Assembly: GCA_030065315.1 (NCBI GenBank)
Contig: JASJDB010000002.1
Coordinates: forward strand, 1-32,852
Reading direction: 5' to 3'
Source: Xenococcaceae cyanobacterium MO_167.B52
GTDB taxonomy: Bacteria > Cyanobacteriota > Cyanobacteriia > Cyanobacteriales > Xenococcaceae
DNA length: 32,852 bases
Part shown: piece by piece, positions 20,380 through 28,914 of the stretch
How positions within the stretch are numbered: the stretch's first letter is position 1
Layout of the letters: every line of letters begins with the position of its first letter
Position numbers and translations under genes: made by a program
Notes under the pieces: model-generated
The model's database searches: none
Told to the model about the DNA's origin: nothing
The model's input: only the letters and a program-made list of their open reading frames with translations

Positions 20380-22674
20380 TTAGGATTTTTGCATAGCTTG
20401 AGCAGTTTTAATCCGATCTAACTTAAACATCAAAACACCCAAAGGAGGCAAACACAGATCTAGGGAATAGGGTAAATTGTGGAAAGACCATTCATCAGTC
20501 CATTTACCGCCAAAGTTCCCCATATTACTACCACCGTATTGTTTAGCATCACTATTAAATATTTCGCTATAGTATCCTATTTCTGGAACACCGATACGAT
20601 AATGGCTATGAGGTTGGGGGGTAAAGTTACATACCACAACTATAAATTCATTGGGATTTTTACCGCGACGAATAAAAGAAACTACACTGTGACTATTATC
20701 GCTACAGTCAATCCATTCAAAACCAGGTTCTTCAAAATCTCGGTCATACAAAGCAGGTTGACTTTTATATAGTGTGTTTAGCTCTGAGAAAAAGCCTTTA
20801 AGTTGTTTATGGTAATCATACTGCAACAAATGCCATTCTAAATCTGCCCAAACATTCCACTCACTCCATTGACCAAATTCCATACTCATAAACATGGTCT
20901 TTTTCCCTGGATGGGCAAACATATAGCTAAACAGACAACGAATATTAGCAAACTTCTGCCACTCATCCCCTGGAACTTTCCCGATAATATTACTCTTACC
21001 GTGAACTACCTCATCATGGGATAGTGCCAACATATAGTTTTCGCTGTGATGGTACCACATACTGAAAGTAATGTTATTTTGGTGGAACTGACGGAACCAA
21101 GGGTCCATGCTGAAGTAATCCAACATATCGTGCATCCAACCCATGTTCCACTTGAGGTTAAATCCTAACCCCCCTGTGTAGGTGGGCCATGACACCATAG
21201 GCCAGGCGGTAGATTCTTCTGCGATGGAGAGAGTTCCAGGAAAATAACCAAATAAGAGACTGTTAACTTGACGCAAGAAATCAGCAGCTTCTATATTTTC
21301 ACATCCACCATATTCATTAGCAATCCATTCCCCATCTTTACGAGCATAGTTAAGATAGAGCATAGAAGCCACTGCATCTACCCGAATTCCGTCAATATGG
21401 TATTTATCGAACCAGAATAAGGCATTGGCTACTAAAAAGTTCCGAACTTCGTTGCGATTGTAGTTAAAAACTAATGTACCCCATTCTTTATGTTCTCCTT
21501 TACGGGGATCGGCGTGTTCATACAGGTGAGTCCCATCAAAGAAAGCTAAACCATGTCCATCTTTGGGAAAATGTCCTGGTACCCAATCAACAATTACTCC
21601 GATACGATTTTCATGACACTTATCCACAAAATACATGAAATCTTCTGGATTACCATGACGGGAGGTAGGAGCATAATAACCTGTAACCTGATAACCCCAA
21701 GAACCATCAAAAGGATGTTCAGCAATGGGTAATAATTCGATGTGAGTGTAGCCTAATTCTTTAACATAGGGAATTAACTTATCTGCCAACTCGTAATAGC
21801 TTAAAAATCTGGCTTCAGGTTTCCACTCTGACACAGGATTGGGTTCTGCTTTACCCGATAGCAATTGCATTTTTTCGTCGGAAGAACCGTGCATCCAAGA
21901 GCCAAGATGCAGTTCATAGACTGAGACTGGTTGAGAGAGAGGATCAGTTTTACGGCGTTTTTCCATCCATTCATCATCGTGCCACTGATAAGTATCTAAA
22001 TCAGCCACAATAGAAGCAGTTTTGGGTCTAACTTCTTGTTGGAAACCGTAGGGGTCAGATTTTTCGTAGATATGTCCTTCCCAATTTTTAACCTCGTATT
22101 TATAGGCATCACCAACTTTAAGTTCTGGAATGAATAGCTCCCAAATACCATTACCTCGTTGACCCATTTGGTGTTGTCTGCCATCCCAATGGTTAAAATC
22201 ACCCAAAATGGAGACGTTACGAGCATTAGGTGCCCAAACTGCAAAATAAACTCCTGCTACTCCATCAACTTTTGTCAGATGCGCTCCTAGCTTTTCATAG
22301 ATACGATGATGATTACCTTCGGCAAATAAATGAATGTCGAAATCGCTTAATAAAGGGGACTGAAACCCGTAGGGATCATAAATTACTTTTTCAACTTCCC
22401 CTTCTGTGATGCGTAACTGATAGTTATTAAGTTCTGGTTTTTCAATGGTACAAACAAAAAAATTGGGATGGTGGAGTGTCTGCATGGGATACTCAGCACG
22501 TTCTTCAGGACATACTACCCAAGCAGCAGTGGCTTTGGGAAGATAAGCACGGATAACCCAGCTTTTAATTTTTCCGTTTTGTTCTGCTGGATGACATCCC
22601 AAAATCTCAAAGGGGTTTTGGTGTAGGTTATTAACGATTTGGTTAACTTGTTCGGGTGCGAGATTTAATGACAT
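20380..22674 (-). CDS. glgB: 1,4-alpha-glucan branching enzyme
   Basis: GH13 motifs [66 protein letters not shown]. Confidence 0.98.
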   Translation of the reverse strand: MSLNLAPEQVNQIVNNLHQNPFEILGCHPAEQNGKIKSWVIRAYLPKATAAWVVCPEERAEYPMQTLHHPNFFVCTIEKPELNNYQLRITEGEVEKVIYDPYGFQSPLLSDFDIHLFAEGNHHRIYEKLGAHLTKVDGVAGVYFAVWAPNARNVSILGDFNHWDGRQHQMGQRGNGIWELFIPELKVGDAYKYEVKNWEGHIYEKSDPYGFQQEVRPKTASIVADLDTYQWHDDEWMEKRRKTDPLSQPVSVYELHLGSWMHGSSDEKMQLLSGKAEPNPVSEWKPEARFLSYYELADKLIPYVKELGYTHIELLPIAEHPFDGSWGYQVTGYYAPTSRHGNPEDFMYFVDKCHENRIGVIVDWVPGHFPKDGHGLAFFDGTHLYEHADPRKGEHKEWGTLVFNYNRNEVRNFLVANALFWFDKYHIDGIRVDAVASMLYLNYARKDGEWIANEYGGCENIEAADFLRQVNSLLFGYFPGTLSIAEESTAWPMVSWPTYTGGLGFNLKWNMGWMHDMLDYFSMDPWFRQFHQNNITFSMWYHHSENYMLALSHDEVVHGKSNIIGKVPGDEWQKFANIRCLFSYMFAHPGKKTMFMSMEFGQWSEWNVWADLEWHLLQYDYHKQLKGFFSELNTLYKSQPALYDRDFEEPGFEWIDCSDNSHSVVSFIRRGKNPNEFIVVVCNFTPQPHSHYRIGVPEIGYYSEIFNSDAKQYGGSNMGNFGGKWTDEWSFHNLPYSLDLCLPPLGVLMFKLDRIKTAQAMQKS

Positions 22675-23048
22675 TAAATTACCAGTACTAAAAGAAAGAT
22701 TGATCAGCAGAAAGTTTTTAGCTTTATTTTAAAGAATGACGGAGATGACGATTGTCGTTCAAAGGTATTCCGCCGTAACAAAATGGAGCAAAGCGAGACT
22801 TGCCTTTGCGGACTTTCCCTCCTCAGGTTTCCTCGCTCTCCTTTGACTTCCTCAGCAATTACCGCAAGGTATTGCCATGTTGCAAATATTTTTATAAATA
22901 CTTTACTATTTTTGGGTTAAAGATAAACTTTATATTATTAAATTATGCTGTTTTTTCTGATTACAGCGATCGCAAACTTCCCAGTACTATTCCCTAAAAA
23001 AATTAGACTTGTTACAAATTAACTCAAAAAAAGTCGAACTCACATTAA

Positions 23049-23348
23049 TTAAAAAGGAGTAATAGATTTAAAGAATTTGCGTACTTGCAGCAAGAAAATC
23101 AACTCTTGAATATCGGGACTAATCTGTGGGGCAAATTGACGAGTTTTTAATCGGGCTTGAATTTCGGCATATTCTGCTGCATTAAGCAACTTGCCTGTAA
23201 TTGGAGATCGCCCTTCTAAAATAATCTCTGTCCGTAACACTTCTTCGGGGATGTCTTCTGGAGGGGGTAAAGCCAAGGCAGTTTGACTACAAATCTTAGT
23301 AAAGATTGCGATAATTAAAACTGATAATTGAATTTTCCTAGAAGCCAT
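23049..23348 (-). CDS. Small secreted conserved protein of unknown function
   Basis: 99-aa ORF with N-terminal hydrophobic signal-like segment and LPPPEDIPEEVLRTEIILEGRSPITGKLLNAAEYAEIQA; the fold resembles a recurrent small cyanobacterial protein but function is not recognised. Confidence 0.65.
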   Translation of the reverse strand: MASRKIQLSVLIIAIFTKICSQTALALPPPEDIPEEVLRTEIILEGRSPITGKLLNAAEYAEIQARLKTRQFAPQISPDIQELIFLLQVRKFFKSITPF

Positions 23349-23377
23349 AAAATATATCTATCCCAGAGTAATATTAA

Positions 23378-23486
23378 TATTATTTACCTTTAATATTGCT
23401 AAAGATGATTGACACAAGCACAAGGAGAGAGGGGACAAGGGGGACAAAAGAGATTCGTAAAGAACATATTTAAAGTTATTTAATAT
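23378..23486. mobile_element. MITE-like element, copy A of the ATATCA-CTTTA family
   Basis: Imperfect ~24-bp terminal inverted repeats ATATTATTTACCTTTAATATTGCT / ATATTAAATAACTTTAAATATGTT around a G/A-rich core; related to 32451-32554. Confidence 0.55.
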
Positions 23487-23602
23487 AAAAATGTATTTGT
23501 CAACACCTTCGGATAAGAGCATCCCCCACAGTCAATATACTTCCTCCATTGAAATTTTCCTACAATCACAACTAAATTAAGTAACAGAATTTTAAGACCT
23601 AT

Positions 23603-25693
23603 ATGGTAAATCATTTGGCGAATTCAGAGAGTCTTTATCTGAGAAAACACGCCCAAAATCCCATAGATTGGTGGTATTGGGGAGATGAAGCCTTAAATCT
23701 AGCAAAACAAGAAAATAAACCAATATTTCTTTCTATAGGATACTCTAGCTGTCACTGGTGTACAGTAATGGAAGGAGAAGCTTTTTCGGATTTTGCGATC
23801 GCAGAATATCTCAATCAAAATTTTATCGCAATTAAAGTTGATCGGGAAGAAAGACCAGATATCGATAGCATCTATATGCAAGCTCTACAGATTATGGTAG
23901 GGCAAGGGGGGTGGCCTCTCAATATTTTTTTAACTCCTGGGGATTTAGTGCCCTTTTATGCAGGAACCTATTTTCCCCTTGAGCCTCGCTACAATCGTCC
24001 AGGTTTTCTCGACATTTTGCAGGGAGTACACCGTTTCTATGAGGTAGAAAAGGAAAAACTGCAAAATTTTAAACAGGAAATTTCCCAGCATCTCCAACAA
24101 TCTGCTGTTTTTACCCTCATAGAGCCAAGTATATTGACCCAGGAGTTACTCCTTAAGGGAATTGAAAGTAATAGGAAAGTTCTGGCACCAAGAGACTTGG
24201 GCAGTCCCAGCTTTCCGATGATTCCCTACGTTAACTTGATTTTGCAAGGCAGCAGAATTTTAAGGGAATCGAGTGATGATTATGAGCAATTATGCGCTCA
24301 AAGAGGACAAAATCTGGTTTTAGGGGGAATTTTTGACCACGTAGCAGGGGGTTTTCATCGTTACACCGTTGATAGCACTTGGACTGTCCCCCATTTTGAA
24401 AAAATGCTCTACGATAATGGACAAATTTTAGAATATCTGGGGAATTTAGCCAGTCGTAATCGTCAAACAAGTGAGGCTAGTGTAGCTATTGATCAAGAAG
24501 ACATAAAATCAGCAATTAAAAGAGCAATTAATCTTACTATCGACTGGTTAGCAAGGGAAATGCGATCTCCTGAAGGCTATTTCTATGCTGCACAAGATGC
24601 AGATAGTTTTGCTACTGGGGATAGTCTGGAACCAGAAGAAGGTTTATTCTACGTCTGGAATTACCGCGAATTGCAAGATATGTTAACTGCCGAAGAGTTA
24701 GGGGAGTTGCAAGAGAAGTTTAGGATTAGTGTTTTAGGCAATTTTGAAGGTCAGAATGTCTTGCAAAGATTCAATGATGAGGAATTATCCCCTAATTTAG
24801 AAAGCATTTTAGGGAAGCTCTTCACTAAGCGTTATGGAGAAAATTCCACACAATTAGAGATTTTTGCCCCTGCTAAAAATCAACAAGAAGCTCAACAAGG
24901 TATCTGGCAAGGGCGTATTCCTCCGGTTACTGATACTAAGATGATTACCGCCTGGAATAGTTTGATTATTTCGGGTTTAGCTAGGATTTATGGGATTTTG
25001 GGCGATCACAAAGCCTTAGAATTGGCTACTAAATGTGCGGAATTTATCTTGGAAAATCAATTGACTCAGGGAATATTCCATCGCCTAAATTACACAGGTC
25101 AAGTTACAGTACCAGCCCAGTCTGAGGACTATGCCCTATTTATTAAAGCCTTGCTAGATTTACACACTGTATGTCCTGAAAAAACCCAGTGGTTGACAGA
25201 TGCCATTACCATTCAGCAAGAATTCGATCGACGTTTGTGGGATGAATCTGCTGGTGGTTACTACAATAGCTCACCAGAAGCAGCACCAGATTTATTAATT
25301 AGGGAAAAAGCTTATATGGATAGTGCCATTCCTTCTGCTAATGGAATTGCGATCGCAAATTTAGTAAAAATTTCCCTGCTAACAGATAATTTAGCTTATC
25401 GCGAGCAGGCGGAACAGGGATTGTGTGCTTTTGCTACGATTATGGAACGTTCTCCCCAAGCTTGTCCTACTCTCTTTATGGCTTTAGATTGGTTTCTTAA
25501 TGGTAATTTAGTCAAAACCAGATCAGAAACATTCCAAGATTTGATCCCTCGATACTTTCCTACCACTGTCTATCGTATTGTTACAGATTTACCAGAAGAA
25601 ATAGTGGGATTAACCTGTAAAGAAACTTCTTGTCTTGAACCAGCAACGAGTTTAGCAGAGTTAATCGGGCAACTTAATTATAAGATTATGTAG
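23603..25693 (+). CDS. Thioredoxin-like domain (DUF255, YyaL/SPATA20-type) protein
   Basis: NHLANSESLYLRKHAQNPIDWWYWGDEAL, SIGYSSCHWCTVMEGEAF, NQNFIAIKVDREERPDID, GGWPLNIFLTPG. Confidence 0.95.
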   Translation: MVNHLANSESLYLRKHAQNPIDWWYWGDEALNLAKQENKPIFLSIGYSSCHWCTVMEGEAFSDFAIAEYLNQNFIAIKVDREERPDIDSIYMQALQIMVGQGGWPLNIFLTPGDLVPFYAGTYFPLEPRYNRPGFLDILQGVHRFYEVEKEKLQNFKQEISQHLQQSAVFTLIEPSILTQELLLKGIESNRKVLAPRDLGSPSFPMIPYVNLILQGSRILRESSDDYEQLCAQRGQNLVLGGIFDHVAGGFHRYTVDSTWTVPHFEKMLYDNGQILEYLGNLASRNRQTSEASVAIDQEDIKSAIKRAINLTIDWLAREMRSPEGYFYAAQDADSFATGDSLEPEEGLFYVWNYRELQDMLTAEELGELQEKFRISVLGNFEGQNVLQRFNDEELSPNLESILGKLFTKRYGENSTQLEIFAPAKNQQEAQQGIWQGRIPPVTDTKMITAWNSLIISGLARIYGILGDHKALELATKCAEFILENQLTQGIFHRLNYTGQVTVPAQSEDYALFIKALLDLHTVCPEKTQWLTDAITIQQEFDRRLWDESAGGYYNSSPEAAPDLLIREKAYMDSAIPSANGIAIANLVKISLLTDNLAYREQAEQGLCAFATIMERSPQACPTLFMALDWFLNGNLVKTRSETFQDLIPRYFPTTVYRIVTDLPEEIVGLTCKETSCLEPATSLAELIGQLNYKIM

Positions 25694-26036
25694 TTTTTAC
25701 ATCGCTTTCAAATCTGGCAGCATTTTCACGTTCTTGGGCTTCAATATCTCCTTTACCAAAAAACGCCCAATAAGGCTTAGGAATTTCCAGAGCGCGTTGA
25801 GTTGCTTCGCGTTGATCAATACGATCAAACCAGTCTTGAAGATAAGGTAAGCCGTCTACAGAAACTTTAGCCCAGTAATAAGCCCTTGCCCAAGGATAAG
25901 TCGCTATATCAGCGATTGTGAACTGATCGTTGACCAAATATTGACGACCTTGAAGATGAGTATTTAACACTTCCAGCAAGCGACGACTTTCGTCTACATA
26001 ACGTCTAATAGCAAATTCATCTTCATGACCTTGCTT
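25686..26036 (-). pseudogene. Glutathione S-transferase C-terminal fragment, 5' end lost
   Basis: Frame is open upstream of the annotated TTG (KQGHEDEFAIRRYVDESRRLLEVLNTHLQGRQYLVNDQFTIADIATYPWARAY); GST-N (thioredoxin-like) half absent; reading frame meets a MITE-like terminus at 26037. Confidence 0.8.
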
Positions 26037-26200
26037 AACGTGAGTTCGACGGCTATAAAAATGGCTGGTTTTACGTGAGGGAACAGGGAACAGCCCTAAA
26101 GGATTAGCTCCTAACGTCGCGTCGGAACGGGGAAAAGCCCATTATTTCGTTCTCTTTCATGAAGAATTTCCAATAAAGCGAAATCTGTCGAACTCACGTT
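26037..26200. mobile_element. MITE-like element E1 with perfect 14-bp terminal inverted repeats
   Basis: AACGTGAGTTCGAC (26037-26050) and GTCGAACTCACGTT (26187-26200); flanked by GCTT (26033-26036) and GCTT (26201-26204). Confidence 0.65.
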
Positions 26201-26204
26201 GCTT

Positions 26205-26331
26205 AACGTCAGTTCGACGAAGCTAAAAAACCGTAATTTTTCGAGTTTGGATAGTCGTTAGATAGCCTTGAAATCATCATTCTTTCGTTAAGAAAATCAT
26301 AACTCCGAACTCCGAACTCCGAACTCACGTT
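26205..26331. mobile_element. MITE-like element E2, tandem to E1
   Basis: Left end AACGTCAGTTCGA (26205-26217); right end CGAACTCACGTT finishing at 26331; contains AACTCCG heptamer repeats. Confidence 0.5.
26301..26327. repeat. Heptanucleotide tandem repeat (AACTCCG)x3 plus partial unit
   Basis: aactccg aactccg aactccg aactcac read directly. Confidence 0.9.
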
Positions 26332-26360
26332 GTTTTAAGCCTTGCCCCATTGAACGAGGG

Positions 26361-26633
26361 ATGAGGATTATCGGTGGCAAATGGACTGGGTCAATTTTAT
26401 GGCATCTCAAAGATAAACCAGTGCGTTTTAACGATTTGGCACGCCAACTTAGTGGAGCCAGTAAAAAGGTCATTGCTGATCGCCTCAAAGAAATGGAAAA
26501 CAATCAACTAATTGCCCGAACCGTTATCAGTACTCGTCCAGTAGCTGTAAGTTATGAGATTACTGATTTTGGTCGTACCGCCCTCGAATTTTTGGAAAAA
26601 TTGAAAGAATGGGTGGAAAACCAGATTGATTAA
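26361..26633 (+). CDS. HxlR family winged-helix regulator, N-terminally truncated
   Basis: GMRIIGGKWTGSILWHLKDKPVRFNDLARQLSGASKKVIADRLKEME; the diagnostic CPIER is encoded just upstream at 26343-26357, but continuation into a normal start is interrupted by repeats. Confidence 0.8.
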   Translation: MRIIGGKWTGSILWHLKDKPVRFNDLARQLSGASKKVIADRLKEMENNQLIARTVISTRPVAVSYEITDFGRTALEFLEKLKEWVENQID

Positions 26634-26654
26634 GTATAGATATCTAACTCAATC

Positions 26655-27881
26655 TCAAAGAGCAAGCCAAGTTTGTAACCGTTGCATAACCGATTCGATG
26701 GGTAAAGCCACACCGCAGTTAAAGTGCCAATTGATGCCGACTGCTTCTAAACCTGTTTTTTCGGGACAGAACATAGTTACTGCTACTGCTAACCCAACCA
26801 CTTGATTCTGCTCGTTCAAAACTGGACTACCGGAATTCCCCCTGGCTAAATCTGCGGTTAATTCCATTCCCCGCGCTGTTTTTTGGCTGATTTGACCCAT
26901 ACTTACAGTCCAATCCTCTCCATCATTGGGATGTCCAATTACATGGATGGGCATATTGGCTGCTACTGGCTGCTCGGATATAGGTAGAGGTTGAATATCT
27001 TTTGGTAGTTGAGAAACTTTTAGGAGAGCTAAATCGAGCCAATCTGAGTTGGAAGTAGTCTGAACAATTCTGGCAGACTGCCGTTTGCGAAATCCTCCTG
27101 GTGGGGGCTGAGAGTAAAATTCCACTTCTATATTTGCTGCTGTTTGGGGGTTATCTTGTCCCTTAACTACATGACGATTGGTAATAATCCAGCCTGTAGA
27201 ACCTTCTCTTTTCCAGAGCCAACCAGTACCTACTGCCATCCCATCACTACCCTTGACAATGATTTTGACAACGGAACGTTTCAGGGATACTAATGGTTCT
27301 ATTTTAGTACTAGGTAATCTTTCTGATCGCTGGAATACCTGAGGATATTTTAATCTAGCCCATAGTCTTTGAGCCTCTTGGAGATAGAGTTTCACCTCTG
27401 TTAAACTGGGGTCTAAGCTCAAGGCTTGTTGGCACTTTTGGATTCCTGCTGCTAACTTTTTCTGACGATGGAGAGCATAGCAGAGATTTTTATAGGCTTG
27501 GGCATCTATCGGATCGAGGCGAATGGCTTGCTCAAAATCGGCGATCGCTTCCTCAATTTTACCCTGTTCTAACCAAACCACACCTAAATTATTATAAGCC
27601 TTAGCATACCTAGAGTCCCATAATAGAGCTTTTTTATATGCTGTAATGGCTTCCTCAACTCGACCTTGCTTCCGAAAGGTTTCTCCCTGCTGATTATAAA
27701 TATATGCTTGCTGGGAAGAATTATTAATATAAATTGATTCTGAGTCTTGCTGCTGAGTTAATTCCTCTTCTACTGGTGTGAACAGGCGACTAATCGCCCA
27801 CATTGAAAGTGGCAAAAAAAGAGCGAAGACAACAGAAAATAATTGTAGTGTAAGGTTGGGGGAGGAACGAGATGAACCCAT
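26655..27881 (-). CDS. TPR-repeat, trypsin-like serine protease (membrane-anchored)
   Basis: N-terminal TM, TPRs (AYNNLGVVWLEQGKIEEAIADFEQAIRLDP), GWIITNRHVV, DLALLKV, ADLARGNSGSPVLNEQNQVVG (His/Asp/Ser triad). Confidence 0.93.
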   Translation of the reverse strand: MGSSRSSPNLTLQLFSVVFALFLPLSMWAISRLFTPVEEELTQQQDSESIYINNSSQQAYIYNQQGETFRKQGRVEEAITAYKKALLWDSRYAKAYNNLGVVWLEQGKIEEAIADFEQAIRLDPIDAQAYKNLCYALHRQKKLAAGIQKCQQALSLDPSLTEVKLYLQEAQRLWARLKYPQVFQRSERLPSTKIEPLVSLKRSVVKIIVKGSDGMAVGTGWLWKREGSTGWIITNRHVVKGQDNPQTAANIEVEFYSQPPPGGFRKRQSARIVQTTSNSDWLDLALLKVSQLPKDIQPLPISEQPVAANMPIHVIGHPNDGEDWTVSMGQISQKTARGMELTADLARGNSGSPVLNEQNQVVGLAVAVTMFCPEKTGLEAVGINWHFNCGVALPIESVMQRLQTWLAL

Positions 27882-27917
27882 AATTTGGCTCCGATTCCGC
27901 TGTAAAAATTGCTAATA

Positions 27918-28583
27918 CTACTTTTTCATAGTAATTGTTTTATTTTCTCTAATGATAATATGACGCTTACAATCAACACTAATGAGTCCTTTTTTCCGAA
28001 AACTTCCCAAGGCTTTAGTAACAGTAACTCTGGTAGTACCAATAATATGAGCTAAATTTTCATGAGTCAAACGTACTGTCAGACGAGTCCCATTAACAAC
28101 CGATTGACCCATCTCTTCCTTCAACAAAAGCAGCAATTGCCATAAACTTTCTTCCTTTATGGTTATCCTACTAATAGTTTGTAGCTGTTGCGCCTTAATC
28201 AGACGCTGACTCAATTGTGTCATCAACATCCTGGTACGATGAGGGGAACTAGGCAGAGTGGAGAGAGAGTACCATTTTAGATAAGCTTCAGACAAAGCTT
28301 GCGCTCGGTAGTTTGTTTGAGGAGTCAGGAAGTCCCCAAAAGAATTATTAGCCGTTGCCCAGCCTAAAATTGTTTCATCACCACTAGTACTAATTTTACT
28401 TAGTTGAACTACTCCACGATTAACTTGCCAAAAACCAGGTTCCAACAATGGTATTTCTGCTCCTTTCCGATAGTAATGTAATAATGAGTCTGCTTCTTTA
28501 AATTCTGTATCAGATCTTGGTTTTAAATATTGGAATGATGGCATTGTTAGAAAGTTTGAGAATTTTAGAAGATTAAAACGCAA
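27918..28583 (-). CDS. Crp/Fnr family transcriptional regulator
   Basis: C-terminal HTH LTHENLAHIIGTTRVTVTKALGSFRKKGLISVDCKRHIIIRE; N-terminal cyclic-nucleotide-binding-like segment. Confidence 0.88.
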   Translation of the reverse strand: MRFNLLKFSNFLTMPSFQYLKPRSDTEFKEADSLLHYYRKGAEIPLLEPGFWQVNRGVVQLSKISTSGDETILGWATANNSFGDFLTPQTNYRAQALSEAYLKWYSLSTLPSSPHRTRMLMTQLSQRLIKAQQLQTISRITIKEESLWQLLLLLKEEMGQSVVNGTRLTVRLTHENLAHIIGTTRVTVTKALGSFRKKGLISVDCKRHIIIRENKTITMKK

Positions 28584-28914
28584 TCCCCAAAGAAATTAAT
28601 AGTTTGGTTGTAATTATGATTTTGTCTATGTTCTATGAATTCCAGATGAGCCTTTGATGAGAAGAATTTCATGGAGAAGATAGGTTATCAAAAACTGATT
28701 ATGTAAAAAGTTAAGAGCAAAGACCTCTTGATTTTAATCATCGATACATTTTCTATACATATAAAAATTACTTAAAGAATAGTAATTAAGATTTAACTTC
28801 ATCTAATACTTAATTATTGTTCAAAAAAAAGACAAAAATATTCAATCAAAACTTTATAATCAAACCCTAAAAAAGCCCATATAATTTTTGCAGTAAATCT
28901 TAGAGTAATTTTTT

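Noticed and set aside
22800-22997. 65-aa ORF upstream of glgB
   Set aside because: No start context or domain; composition like intergenic DNA.
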